A stretch of DNA of 64,000 nucleotides from CAIXSE01 sp040769125 (GTDB lineage: Bacteria > Actinomycetota > Thermoleophilia > UBA2241). The notes under the pieces were generated by a model. The model had not been told where the DNA came from and searched no databases. It saw only the letters and a list, made by a program, of their open reading frames with translations. Shown here one piece after another: positions 19,672 through 28,631 of this stretch. A program made the position numbers and the translations under genes. Numbering within the stretch: the stretch's first letter is position 1; each line of letters opens with the position of its first letter. The stretch is from positions 1,426,001 to 1,490,000 of the forward strand of contig JAXGLO010000001.1 in assembly GCA_040769125.1 (NCBI GenBank), in the 5' to 3' direction.

Positions 19672-20357
19672 GTGGACCCACTCCTTCCACCCGCGGGCTC
19701 CCAGCCCGCGGGCAAACCTTTCCAAGTGATGCTCCGCCGGGTGAGGCCGCGCATCACGGGCTCGACCCCCGCCCAAGCGGCGATGAGGTCGATAAGCTCC
19801 TGCGGTCGCGCCGCTCCGTCGTGGCGGTGCCTGACGCCGAAGCGGAGTCGCACTGCTGCTTCAGTGTCGACGGAGGCGACGCTGCCGATGTACTCCTTCA
19901 GATCGAGGCGCCTCCGCCCTTTCGGAGAGACACGCTCATACTCGACCGACGTCGCGCTCACATAGCGTTCGACGGCGTCGCGGATTGCTCCGGCGTCACC
20001 GTCGAGCTCGCATTCGTAGATGGCCTCCAGCGGCTGCGGGCGCGGGCGGGCAGCACCCGCGACGAGCAGCGACAGCGGAGAGATGCCGGGCGGGGCAGCG
20101 CTACGCAAGGCGCGCACCACGGCAATGGATCCGCCGACCTCGTCCGGCACCTCGAGAACCGCCAGCTCCTCTACACCCGCCGCTCCCACCGGCAGCGGCA
20201 GCGGCAGCGAAATCCGTGGCTTCGGCCTCATGCCTTGCGAGAGCGCAATGGGCACGCCCGCGCGCGTGAACGTGCGTTGCAGCGCGCGCGCCGTGTCGAG
20301 ATGCGACAGATAGCGTGCCGAGCCGCCACGAGAGAATCTCAGCAGCCACCAGCTCAT
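19668..20357 (-). CDS. DUF2344 / TIGR03936 radical-SAM-linked protein
   Basis: A 229-residue DUF2344 protein. The N-terminus WLLRFSRGGSARYLSHLDTA is characteristic, followed by LSQGMRPKPRISLPLPLPVG. The family is almost always found beside or fused to the radical SAM protein encoded just upstream, and the two genes overlap by four bases (ATGA). Its biochemical role is not established. The order radical SAM, DUF2344, RNase E/G, rplU, rpmA, obg is widely conserved, which hints at a role linked to RNA or ribosomes, but that is inference. Confidence 0.88.
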   Translation of the reverse strand: MSWWLLRFSRGGSARYLSHLDTARALQRTFTRAGVPIALSQGMRPKPRISLPLPLPVGAAGVEELAVLEVPDEVGGSIAVVRALRSAAPPGISPLSLLVAGAARPRPQPLEAIYECELDGDAGAIRDAVERYVSATSVEYERVSPKGRRRLDLKEYIGSVASVDTEAAVRLRFGVRHRHDGAARPQELIDLIAAWAGVEPVMRGLTRRSITWKGLPAGWEPAGGRSGST

Positions 20358-22132
20358 CGCAGAACGTCCATTCTCACACCGTCGCCGCACACGCCACATC
20401 CTGGGCAACGGCCGTCGCGGCAATCCGCCGTACGCTCGCCGCAGGCGCTGCGCTCGCGCTCGGCCACCAGAAAACCCGGGTCGATCCCGGCGTCGATCGC
20501 CAGCTCCCAGGGCAGCGTGCCGCCGCTGAGATCGGCGGCCCCGAGCTCGACGCCCAAGGCGGCTGCCGCAGCGGCCCAGGCATCCGGCCGGAAGTGCTCG
20601 CGCCAGGCGTCGAACCGCGCGCCGCGGCGCCAAGCCTCCTCGACGAGCCGGTGGCTTCCGGGCCCGCCGCGCGCCAGTGAGGCCTCGACGGCCGATGCGT
20701 CAACATCGTGAAATGAGACCCGCACGTTGCGCGGCATCGACTCCCGCAGGAGCCGCTGACGCCGCCGCAGCGCGGGCTCCCCGGCAAACGGCTCCCTCTG
20801 GAAAGGCGTGTGGGGCTTCGGGACGTACGAAGACACGGAGACGCTCAACCGCGCGCGCCCGCCGGCGAGCTCGCGCGCCAGACGCGAGGCGACCTTCGCC
20901 ATCCGGGAGATGCCGGCCACATCGGCGTCGGTCTCGCCGGGCAGGCCGATCATGAAGTACAGCTTGAGGCCCGTGAAGCCGCCGCTGAAGGTCGCCCAGA
21001 CGGCCTCTTCGAACTGGGTATCATCAACGCCCTTGTTGATGGCGTCTCTCAGCTCCTGGGTGCCAGCCTCAGGCGCCAGGGTCACCGAACCTCGCTGATC
21101 CGCCCCGAACCGCGACAGGCTGCCGGCCGCCGAGTCGATCCGCAAGGACGGCAGGGAGACTCGTAGCCCCGGGCGAAGCGCACGGATACGGGTCAGCGCT
21201 TCCTCCACGCCGGAGTAGTCACAGGAGCTCAGGGAGAGCAGCGACACCTCATCGCAGCCCGACTCCCGCAGAAGCAGGTCGGCCGCCTCGACGACGAGGC
21301 CGACGGGCCGCTCACGTACCGGCCGATACCACATGCCGGCCTGGCAGAACCGGCAGCCGGCCGTGCATCCGCGCATGACCTCGACGACGACACGATCGTG
21401 AACGGCCTCGAGGACGGGTACGAGCGGCCGCTGAGCAGGCGGCGTGACGGAGAAGCCGCTGAACACCTGGCGGCGCGCGGCCACGGCGCTCGCTCCGGGC
21501 AGCCACACTCCCGGAACGGCGCCGAGCGCCGACAGACGAGCGCCCCGGGTGGCTCCTTGCAGCGCATCGACGATCTCCTCGAGGCGGTGCTCGACCTCTC
21601 CGACGAAGAACGCGTCGAAGAACTGCGCCAGAGGCCAGGGGTTCGCCACCGCGTTACCGCCGCCGAGAACAATGGGGTCGTCGTCGCACCGCTCGACGGC
21701 CGCCAGCGGCACGCCGGCGAGGTCGAGCATCTCGAGCACGTTCGTGTAGCAGAGCTCGTGAGGGAGCGTGAAGCCCCAAAGATCGCAGCCGTACACGGGC
21801 TGCAGGGAGTCCACGGTCCACAGCCGCACACCGGCGCCGCGCATAGCCTCGGCCATGTCTGGCCAGGGGCAGTAGGCGCGTTCGGCCGAGGCCGCCGTAG
21901 CGTCGTTGAGCTGCGTGTAGAGGATCTGGAGCGCCGGGTTCGAGATGCCGATCTCGTATACGTCCGGGTAGGACAGCACGATTCGCGGCGTTGCCCCAGG
22001 CTTGCGGCGAACATTGAACTCCCCGCCCACATAGCGCCCGGGCCGCTTTACCCGCGCCAGCAACCTCGCTAGCTCATCCGATACTGAAACCCCGCTGCAA
22101 TGCTCCAGGGAGCCTGGAACGTGCGCGTTCAA
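20354..22132 (-). CDS. TIGR03960 family radical SAM protein
   Basis: A 592-residue radical SAM protein of the TIGR03960 type. An N-terminal cobalamin-binding-like region (LLARVKRPGRYVGGEFN, then SYPDVYEIGISNPALQIL) precedes the radical SAM core, whose cluster motif is RGCTAGCRFCQ. A cysteine-rich tail near the C-terminus (CGERTADC, CPGCGVCG) could bind a second cluster. The substrate is unknown. The start is a TTG at 22132 with AAAGGA about 12 bases upstream and would overlap the previous gene by 59 bases; a second TTG at codon 24 would remove the overlap. Confidence 0.85.
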   Translation of the reverse strand: MNAHVPGSLEHCSGVSVSDELARLLARVKRPGRYVGGEFNVRRKPGATPRIVLSYPDVYEIGISNPALQILYTQLNDATAASAERAYCPWPDMAEAMRGAGVRLWTVDSLQPVYGCDLWGFTLPHELCYTNVLEMLDLAGVPLAAVERCDDDPIVLGGGNAVANPWPLAQFFDAFFVGEVEHRLEEIVDALQGATRGARLSALGAVPGVWLPGASAVAARRQVFSGFSVTPPAQRPLVPVLEAVHDRVVVEVMRGCTAGCRFCQAGMWYRPVRERPVGLVVEAADLLLRESGCDEVSLLSLSSCDYSGVEEALTRIRALRPGLRVSLPSLRIDSAAGSLSRFGADQRGSVTLAPEAGTQELRDAINKGVDDTQFEEAVWATFSGGFTGLKLYFMIGLPGETDADVAGISRMAKVASRLARELAGGRARLSVSVSSYVPKPHTPFQREPFAGEPALRRRQRLLRESMPRNVRVSFHDVDASAVEASLARGGPGSHRLVEEAWRRGARFDAWREHFRPDAWAAAAAALGVELGAADLSGGTLPWELAIDAGIDPGFLVAERERSACGERTADCRDGRCPGCGVCGDGVRMDVLR

Positions 22133-22991
22133 GTTGACGATTAATCCTTTGCATGCGCGAGACGCGGAGCGGAGCTCCGGCCTCGAAGTACGCGATGGCC
22201 GCCTGGCCGAGCACCGCGGTTGCGGCGAACCCTACGGACCCCTTGAGAGCCCAACCGAAACCGGGAACGAAGCCCAGCGCCTGGCGCACCAGCGTGCGGA
22301 ACACAAATGCGCCGCCCACGATCGAGAGGATCTCGACGGCACGGTCGAGCCCGATCTCCTCTCCGTAGGCAGCGGCGATCTTGAGGACCATGCGGATCTG
22401 ATTCGCCGTCATGGCCGGCATGTCGGCGCCCGGAATGATGATCGCCACACCGATGGCGGCGTTCTGGGCCGCGCTGGCGAGGACGACGCGATCGCAGTAG
22501 GCGCGGCGCAGAGCCGGCAGTCGCACCGCGAGGTCTGCGGCCGCGTCCCGCGCGCTGCGCACGATCAGGTTCTCGAGCGTCGGGCTGCCGCGGCCGATGC
22601 CCCGGGCGACCTCGCCGGCGGTGAATCCGGCGCGTTCTGCCCACCCGGCGTCGACGCCTGGCTCGACGAGGCCCACCACCTGGCGGCCGGCGAGCCGTAC
22701 CGCCCGCACATGTGGAGCCGCCCGCTCCGCGGCGCATCCCGCAGCGACGAAGACGACGATGTCCCAGCGACCGACGAGGCGCCCCTCTCGCGGGAAGTCG
22801 GCGAACGTCAGCGCGTCGATGCCGCCGCTCACTCCGTCGCGCTCGTCGACGGCTCCGGCGGAGAGAGCCCCGACGACGCGCGCCAGCTCGGATGCGGCTC
22901 CGACGACGCAGAGCTTCGCTGGAGGCGCCGCGGACGACATGGCATCGGCGATGGCCCTGATGATTCTCAAGAGACTGAAGCTACCGGACAA
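22074..22991 (-). CDS. DUF697-family membrane protein
   Basis: A 305-residue protein. The N-terminal half (from about residue 25 KLCVVGAASELARVVGALSA to residue 125) looks like a worn-down nucleotide-binding fold with no intact P-loop. The C-terminal half is hydrophobic with repeated small-residue helices (AAQNAAIGVAIIIPGADMPA, IVGGAFVFRTLVRQALGFVP, WALKGSVGFAATAVLGQAAI), the pattern of DUF697/YcjF-like proteins. It follows rodA with an 11-base overlap if the TTG at 22991 is used; AGGGGG lies four bases before it. An internal ATG at 22940 is the alternative. Function unknown. Confidence 0.65.
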   Translation of the reverse strand: MSGSFSLLRIIRAIADAMSSAAPPAKLCVVGAASELARVVGALSAGAVDERDGVSGGIDALTFADFPREGRLVGRWDIVVFVAAGCAAERAAPHVRAVRLAGRQVVGLVEPGVDAGWAERAGFTAGEVARGIGRGSPTLENLIVRSARDAAADLAVRLPALRRAYCDRVVLASAAQNAAIGVAIIIPGADMPAMTANQIRMVLKIAAAYGEEIGLDRAVEILSIVGGAFVFRTLVRQALGFVPGFGWALKGSVGFAATAVLGQAAIAYFEAGAPLRVSRMQRINRQLERARSRLPGALQRGFSIG

Positions 22992-24129
22992 GGCGCCCCC
23001 TGGCGTTCGTCGCCATCGTGCCCCGCAGATGGACGGACTGCAGCAAGCCGACGAGCATCAGAAACGTGACCATCGCCGTACCCCCGTAGCTCACGAACGG
23101 CAGCGGGATGCCCGTCACCGGCATGATACCAATCGTCATGCCGATATTCACGAAGACCTGAAACATGACGGTGGCGCCGATACCGCCGGCGAGGATACTG
23201 CCGTACATGTCGCGCGACAGCGTCGCGATCCGCAGACACCGCCAGACGAAGATCGCATACAGCAGCAACAGCAGGAGGCCCCCGACGAACCCGTAGCGCT
23301 CGCTGAGGACCGCGAAGATGAAGTCGGTGTGATGCTCCGGCAGGAAGTCCAGGGTCGTCTGCGTAGCCATGTCTCCCCGGCCGGTGAGAGCGCCCGAGCC
23401 CACTGCGATCATCGACTGGATGATGTTGTAGCCGCTGCCTTTGGGATCGCGGTTGGTGTCCAGGAACACGAGGAGTCGATCGATCTGATACGAGTGAAAC
23501 AGCTGCAGCCCTGCGAGCGGCAGCAGCTTGAGCGCCGTCACGAACGCGGCCACGCCGACGCCGGCCAGCAGCGCGAAGTGCTTCCAGGGGGTGCCGTAGA
23601 AAAAGAGCATGGCCAGCGTGAGCACCACCAGGACCATGGCCGAGCCGAAGTCCGGCTGCTTGTAGACGAGAAAGGCGGGCGGGATCACCATGGCCAGAGC
23701 AAGAGCGGTGACACGCGGCGCGCCGACGAGCTCGACCCGGTCGGCGAGCACCGCGCCGATGCTCAGCGCCAGCAGGAGGACCGCGAGCGAAGACGGCTGG
23801 AACATGGCGAACCCCAGATCGATCCAGCGGCGAGCACCATTGACGAGCTGACCGAACGGCAGCACCGCCAGCAGCGCGAGAACGGCGAAACCGTACAGGA
23901 ACCACTGGAAGCGCCTGTAGATGTCGTAGTCGATCAACACGACCAGACCGGCCCCCAGCAGACCGAGCACGACGGCGACGAGCTGCTGCCCGACGTAGGC
24001 GAGCGGGTCGCCGGCCACGTCCTGACGAGTCGCGAAGTAGATGAGGGTCACGCCGTAGGCGATCAGCCCGGCGGTGCTCGCCAGGAGAAGGTAGTCGAGG
24101 TACCGCAAGTACTCGCGCAACGCCGACAT
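22981..24129 (-). CDS. rodA: RodA, SEDS peptidoglycan glycosyltransferase
   Basis: A 382-residue polytopic SEDS protein that polymerises lipid II for side-wall growth together with PBP2. About ten membrane spans are visible, with the family blocks NGARRWIDLGFAMFQPSSLA, PDFGSAMVLVVL, LDFLPEHHTDFIFAVLSERYG and PVTGIPLPFVSYGG. The ATG at 24129 shares one base with the PBP2 stop. A longer open frame upstream is antisense-free noise within the PBP2 gene and is not used. Confidence 0.95.
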   Translation of the reverse strand: MSALREYLRYLDYLLLASTAGLIAYGVTLIYFATRQDVAGDPLAYVGQQLVAVVLGLLGAGLVVLIDYDIYRRFQWFLYGFAVLALLAVLPFGQLVNGARRWIDLGFAMFQPSSLAVLLLALSIGAVLADRVELVGAPRVTALALAMVIPPAFLVYKQPDFGSAMVLVVLTLAMLFFYGTPWKHFALLAGVGVAAFVTALKLLPLAGLQLFHSYQIDRLLVFLDTNRDPKGSGYNIIQSMIAVGSGALTGRGDMATQTTLDFLPEHHTDFIFAVLSERYGFVGGLLLLLLYAIFVWRCLRIATLSRDMYGSILAGGIGATVMFQVFVNIGMTIGIMPVTGIPLPFVSYGGTAMVTFLMLVGLLQSVHLRGTMATNARGRLVR

Positions 24130-26090
24130 CAGTCGCTGTACCCCGACTTGATGGGCGGCGCGCCGCCCTTGACGTGGAAGAGCTGATCGTAGATCAGCCG
24201 CGACGCGGGGGCGGCCGTGGAACCGCCGTGGCCGCCCTTCTCGATCATCACGACGATCACGTACCTGGGGTCGTCGGCGGGCGCGTAGCTCGCATACCAG
24301 GCGTAGTCGACGTAGCCGGAGCGGTCCGAGTCCCAAACCTCGGCAGTCCCCGTCTTTCCGGCGACGGCGACGGGATACCCGGCGAAGACGGGTCCGGACG
24401 TTCCCGACGTCGCCGCCTGGCGCAGCCCCGCGCGCACCGCCTCGAGGGTTCCCGACGAGATGTCGACCCGGCGACTTCCTTTGGATTCCACGTTGCGCAC
24501 GAGCTCGCCCTGGGCATCCACCACCTTGAGCCCCAAGTGCGGGGTGACGATAGTGCCGCCGTTGGCGATCGCCGCATAGGTCACGGCGAGCTGCAGCGGC
24601 GTCGCCTCCAGATTCCCCTGCCCGATGGAAAGGAGGACCGAGTCGCCGGGGTTCCAGATCTTGTCGACCTCGCTCTTGAAGTAGGAGCGCTTCCACTCCG
24701 GCGTAGGGACGCGACCGGAGACCTCGCCCGGGATGTCGATGCCGGTCGGTTTGCCCATACCGAGCCGCACGGCCCAGTCCGCGAGCTCCGTGCCTTCGCG
24801 CAGGTAGAAACTGTAACCGATGTTGTAGAAGTAGATGTCGCAGGACTGGCTGAGCGCCTGCGTAAGGTTGACGCTTCCGTGGCCACTGGGCGCCCAGCAC
24901 TTGAAGACCTGTTCGTCCGAGGTGTTTGGCGCGATGTAGCTGCCGTCACAGAAGTACGTGGTGGAGGTGCTAATGACCCCCTCCTCCAGCGCCGCCACAG
25001 CGTCGACCGGCTTGAAGGTCGAGCCGACCGCCTTGGACCCCTGGATCGAGCGATTCAGCAGCGGAGTATTGGCGGACGGATCGGCCAGCTTCCTGTAGTC
25101 CTTGGTACTGATGCCGCCCACCCACTCGCGCGGATCGAAGGTGGGGTAGCTGGCCATGGCGACGACCTGGCCGTTGCGGGCGTCGAGCACTAGGGCAGCT
25201 CCGCCGTTGGCCCCCGTGTCGCCGCCCGCGTGCGCCAGCTTGATGCCGTAGCGCAGAGCCTCCTCGGCTTTCTTCTGCACCCCGGCATCGATGGTCGTAA
25301 CCAGCGTGTTGCCGGGCTCGGGCAGGCGGCTGCCGACCGGCTGACGAGCCTTGGGCTGGCCGAGAGCGTCAACCTCGATCCGGGAGGCTCCGTCGCGGCC
25401 GCGAAGCCAGCGATCGTACGTCCACTCGAGCCCCCCCTGCCCTATCACGTCCCCGGCCGCGTAACCCTTGTAACGCCGCGTCTTGAGCTGCTCGCGGGTG
25501 ATCTCACCCAGATTCCCCAGAATATGGGCGGCGAGGTCGCCGTTCGGGTACGCGCGCAGATAGCTCTTCCGGATCTCCACCCCGGGGAACGACATCTTGC
25601 GCTCCAGCAGGTACGAGACCACCCTGCGCGAGACGTCGTCCTCGATGATCACGAGATCGTACGGGTAGCCGCTGCTGTCGTCCAGGCGGCTCTGCACCTT
25701 GCGAGCCGGCAACCGCAGAACCTTGGCGAGCCGCTTCACGAGCGCCGGTAGCTCATCCTCGGCGACGTCCATCCGACGAATGCCCACCGCCAGGCCCGGG
25801 CGGTTGTCGACGATCACGCGGCCCTTGCGATCCTGAATGACGCCGCGAGGCGCCACGATCTTGACCGAGCGCAGGCGGTTGTTGTTGGCCTCGGCGAGGA
25901 ACTCCTGCCCGCTGAGGATCTGCAGGAACCAGAGCCGGAACAGGATGACGCCGAGCGCCACGAGCGCGATGCCGACCAGGATGGCCGCGCGCAGGGCGAC
26001 GGAGGGCAGCGCCATCACCGGGCGATCGCGGCGGCCCGCGCCGGAACGGCGCGGGCCGCCGCGCCAGCGATCAGCCCGCCCGCGCAGCAT
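24129..26090 (-). CDS. mrdA: Penicillin-binding protein 2 (elongation transpeptidase)
   Basis: A 653-residue class B PBP that cross-links side-wall peptidoglycan. After a basic cytoplasmic start there is one membrane span (about residues 30-52), the dimerisation domain, then the transpeptidase. Active-site motifs are S357-T-F-K360, S416-C-D418 in place of the usual SxN, and K579-T-G. ATG 26090 is chosen because AGGTGATC, a good anti-SD match, sits six bases upstream; a GTG nine bases earlier is also possible. It overlaps the mreD end and is followed by rodA. Confidence 0.94.
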   Translation of the reverse strand: MLRGRADRWRGGPRRSGAGRRDRPVMALPSVALRAAILVGIALVALGVILFRLWFLQILSGQEFLAEANNNRLRSVKIVAPRGVIQDRKGRVIVDNRPGLAVGIRRMDVAEDELPALVKRLAKVLRLPARKVQSRLDDSSGYPYDLVIIEDDVSRRVVSYLLERKMSFPGVEIRKSYLRAYPNGDLAAHILGNLGEITREQLKTRRYKGYAAGDVIGQGGLEWTYDRWLRGRDGASRIEVDALGQPKARQPVGSRLPEPGNTLVTTIDAGVQKKAEEALRYGIKLAHAGGDTGANGGAALVLDARNGQVVAMASYPTFDPREWVGGISTKDYRKLADPSANTPLLNRSIQGSKAVGSTFKPVDAVAALEEGVISTSTTYFCDGSYIAPNTSDEQVFKCWAPSGHGSVNLTQALSQSCDIYFYNIGYSFYLREGTELADWAVRLGMGKPTGIDIPGEVSGRVPTPEWKRSYFKSEVDKIWNPGDSVLLSIGQGNLEATPLQLAVTYAAIANGGTIVTPHLGLKVVDAQGELVRNVESKGSRRVDISSGTLEAVRAGLRQAATSGTSGPVFAGYPVAVAGKTGTAEVWDSDRSGYVDYAWYASYAPADDPRYVIVVMIEKGGHGGSTAAPASRLIYDQLFHVKGGAPPIKSGYSD

Positions 26091-26631
26091 GAAGATCACC
26101 TGACCCGCGCAGCCACCATCGCACCACGAGATAGAGCGGCGCCGCGAGAAGGGTGTTCAGGATCAGCGAGGGAACCAGCACACGCCAGAGGAAGAACCCG
26201 AGCGGCACCTCCCGGGCGAGCAGGAACTGCGCAATGGCGAACAGGATGTTGGCCACCAGATTACCGGCGAAGACGGCGACGAGCGGCGCGAAGCCGGCCG
26301 AGAGGTCGGCCGTCTCGGCGTACCGGCCGGCCAGGAAGCCGACGATCACGAAGACGAAAGCGCCCAGGCCGGGCGGCTCGATGAGCGCCACGGAGACGAG
26401 GGCGCCGGCGAGAAACCCGAACACGGCGCCCACCTCCGAGCCCTTCAGCAGCGCCACGCAGACCACGATGATGAGGGCGAAGTCCGGATCGGCGCCGAGA
26501 ATACGGATGTGAGCGGCAACCGTGGACTGGAGCAGAACGGCCGCCAGCAGAAGGACCGCCAGACGGCCGACCTCGCCGGCGGACGACCGGGTCCAGCGGC
26601 CGTCGTCGGCCGGCCGGCGGCGCAGCCTCAT
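26071..26631 (-). CDS. mreD: MreD, rod-shape membrane protein
   Basis: A 186-residue integral membrane protein with five or six hydrophobic helices, after a basic N-terminus (MRLRRRPADDGRW). Sequence in this family is poorly conserved, but the position between mreC and PBP2, the PDFALIIVVCVALLKGSEVG block and the length fit MreD. It overlaps both mreC (ATGA) and the PBP2 start, showing tight translational linkage in the cell-shape operon. Confidence 0.88.
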   Translation of the reverse strand: MRLRRRPADDGRWTRSSAGEVGRLAVLLLAAVLLQSTVAAHIRILGADPDFALIIVVCVALLKGSEVGAVFGFLAGALVSVALIEPPGLGAFVFVIVGFLAGRYAETADLSAGFAPLVAVFAGNLVANILFAIAQFLLAREVPLGFFLWRVLVPSLILNTLLAAPLYLVVRWWLRGSGDLHAARAG

Positions 26632-27458
26632 CGGACGATCACCTGGATGAGGTCGAGCTTGCGGACGTTCACGAAAGGCCGCACCGAGATGCTCTGGTAG
26701 AGCTCTACGTCCTGCGAGCCCACGCTCTCCACAACGCCGATGGGGATGCCGCGCACGAACACGGATCCGCGCAGGCCGGACGTGACCACGTACTGGCCCG
26801 GCTTCACCCGCTCGTTCTTGTCGACGTACTGCATGATCATGTCGCCGGTGACGCTGCCCGTGACGAGCCCCTGGGCGTTGCCGGGGAGCACCATCGCCCC
26901 GACGAAGCTGGACTGGTCGGTGACCATGGTCACTTGAGACGCCGTGGGGGTGACCTCGGTCACCTTACCCACCAGGCCCGCACCGTTGACCACCGCGTCG
27001 TAGACCGACACGCCGTCGTTGCTGCCCACGTCGACCGTGACCGTCGAGTACCACGCCGTGGTCGACCGCGCGATCACGCGTCCCGCGACCAGCTCCGCCT
27101 CCTTCGGATAGATGCCGCGACCCTGAAGGCCGACCATACCCCTGAGCTCCTCATTCTGCGACTGCGTGGCGAGCTGGTTGGCGACGCCCGCCCGGAGGAT
27201 CTCTATCTCCTTGCGCAGCTCGGCGTTCTCGGACTTCGCGTGGAAGAGATCGGCCGTCCAGTTCCAGGCGTCGCGGAACGGCTTGGTGACCCGCGCGGTG
27301 CCCGACTGAAGGGGGCGGACAACCGTCAGGACGCCGCCCTGCACGCTGTGCGCGAGCCCGCTGTTGGACTCACGGAAGTAGAGAGTAAGCATCGCGACGG
27401 AGAGCAGCAGCAGCACTGCCACCAGGATCCGCCGCCGGAGCACGCGCCGGCGATTCAC
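26628..27458 (-). CDS. mreC: MreC, rod-shape scaffold protein
   Basis: A 276-residue bitopic protein: short basic tail, one membrane span near residues 10-27, a coiled-coil (about 65-105, with AELRKEIEILRAGVANQLAT), then the two beta-barrel domains (VAGRVIARSTTAWYSTVTVD and VVTSGLRGSVFVRGIPIGVV). MreC links the cytoplasmic MreB filament to PBP2 outside. The start is GTG 27458, 19 bases after the mreB stop. Confidence 0.94.
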   Translation of the reverse strand: MNRRRVLRRRILVAVLLLLSVAMLTLYFRESNSGLAHSVQGGVLTVVRPLQSGTARVTKPFRDAWNWTADLFHAKSENAELRKEIEILRAGVANQLATQSQNEELRGMVGLQGRGIYPKEAELVAGRVIARSTTAWYSTVTVDVGSNDGVSVYDAVVNGAGLVGKVTEVTPTASQVTMVTDQSSFVGAMVLPGNAQGLVTGSVTGDMIMQYVDKNERVKPGQYVVTSGLRGSVFVRGIPIGVVESVGSQDVELYQSISVRPFVNVRKLDLIQVIVR

Positions 27459-27477
27459 AAGTCAGGAAGCGATCTGG

Positions 27478-28521
27478 CTACCGGTAGCGCAACTGCGAAC
27501 GCTTCTTGGTCCTGACCAGAACATCGAACTCCTCCAGGTACTTGCCGGAGCCGATGGCGACGCAGGTGAGCGGCGACTCGGCGACATGCACCGGCATCTG
27601 GGTCTCGACGCGCATCCGTTCGTCGAAACCCTGCATCAGCGAACCGCCGCCGGCGAGCATGATGCCGCGGTCCATGATGTCGCTGGCGAGCTCCGGAGGC
27701 GTCTTGTCGAGGGTGGATTTCACCGCGTCGACGATCGCCTGCGTCGGCTCATTGAGCGCGGCGCGCACCTCTTCGGATGAGAGCACGACCGTCTTGGGCA
27801 GGCCGGTCACGAGGTCGCGGCCGCGGATCTCGGCCTGCTCCTCCTGGGGCAGCTTGTACGCAGAGCCGATCTCGAGCTTGATCTCCTCGGCGGTCTGGCT
27901 GCCGATCAGGAGCTTGTACTCCTTCTTAACGTAGCTGATGATCGCCTCGTCGATCTCGTCGCCGCCCACACGGATGGACTGGCTCACGACGATGCCGCCG
28001 AGGGAGATGACGGCGACTTCGCTGGTGCCGCCGCCGATGTCGACGATCATGCTTCCGGTGGGCTCCGCGACCGGTAGCCCGGCGCCGATGGCGGCGGCCA
28101 TGGGCTCCTCGATCAGCGTCGCCCAGCGCGCACCGGCCGAGTAGGTGGCCTCCTCGACGGCGCGCTTCTCGACGCCCGTGACGCCGCTCGGTACGCAGAT
28201 CACGACGCGTGGATGGGACCACTTGTTGCCCGTTGCCTTGCGAATGAAGTGCCTCAGCATCTGCTCGGTGATGTCGAAGTCGGCGATGACCCCGTCCTTG
28301 AGCGGCCGTACCGCGCTGATGCTGGCCGGCGTACGGCCAAGCATGCGCTTGGCCTCTGCGCCGACGGCGTGGACCTCTCCGGTGCGATGATCGATAGCGA
28401 CCACGGACGGCTCCGAAAGCACGATGCCGCGACCGCGCACGTAAGCCAGCGAGTTTGCGGTTCCGAGGTCGAGCGCCATATCACGCGCGCCGAAGCCCGT
28501 GATGAATCCAAGGAGACTGAT
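27478..28521 (-). CDS. mreB: MreB, actin-like cell-shape protein (probable ATC start)
   Basis: MreB forms membrane-bound filaments that guide side-wall synthesis. The actin-fold motifs are intact: MALDLGTANSLAYVRGRGIV (phosphate 1), VDIGGGTSEVAVISLGG (phosphate 2), MLAGGGSLMQGF (adenosine). The first in-frame ATG (28479) gives 333 residues but leaves out SLLGFITGFGARD, a hydrophobic segment of the kind that precedes this point in actinobacterial MreB. That segment is open back to an ATC at 28521, six bases after AAAGGAG; an in-frame TGA lies five codons further up and there is no ATG, GTG or TTG between. I place the start at ATC 28521 (347 residues), with 28479 as the alternative. Confidence 0.9.
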   Translation of the reverse strand: MSLLGFITGFGARDMALDLGTANSLAYVRGRGIVLSEPSVVAIDHRTGEVHAVGAEAKRMLGRTPASISAVRPLKDGVIADFDITEQMLRHFIRKATGNKWSHPRVVICVPSGVTGVEKRAVEEATYSAGARWATLIEEPMAAAIGAGLPVAEPTGSMIVDIGGGTSEVAVISLGGIVVSQSIRVGGDEIDEAIISYVKKEYKLLIGSQTAEEIKLEIGSAYKLPQEEQAEIRGRDLVTGLPKTVVLSSEEVRAALNEPTQAIVDAVKSTLDKTPPELASDIMDRGIMLAGGGSLMQGFDERMRVETQMPVHVAESPLTCVAIGSGKYLEEFDVLVRTKKRSQLRYR

Positions 28522-28527
28522 GGAGGG

Positions 28528-28534
28528 CTCCTTT
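28528..28534 (-). promoter_or_regulatory. Ribosome-binding site that supports the mreB ATC start
   Basis: AAAGGAG on the minus strand ends six bases before the ATC codon at 28521. No comparable site lies before the ATG at 28479, where the upstream bases read GGCGCGCGTGAT. Confidence 0.7.
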
Positions 28535-28543
28535 CAGTGAGCG

Positions 28544-28565
28544 AACGAAGGTGGAACGAAGGTGG
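28544..28565. repeat. Two tandem 11-bp repeats in the mreB leader
   Basis: AACGAAGGTGG occurs twice head to tail in the predicted untranslated leader of mreB. It may be a regulatory site or simple slippage. Confidence 0.6.
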
Positions 28566-28571
28566 ATTGTA
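28566..28571 (-). promoter_or_regulatory. Candidate mreB operon -10 element
   Basis: The minus strand reads GTATACAATCC, giving TACAAT (or TATACA two bases earlier) as -10. No good -35 is seen. The position gives a leader of about 38 bases to the ATC start. Confidence 0.45.
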
Positions 28572-28631
28572 TACGCTGCCCAGCCTCATCGCCAGCCGGG
28601 GCGAGCGGATTGCGGCGGACGGCCGCCGCCC

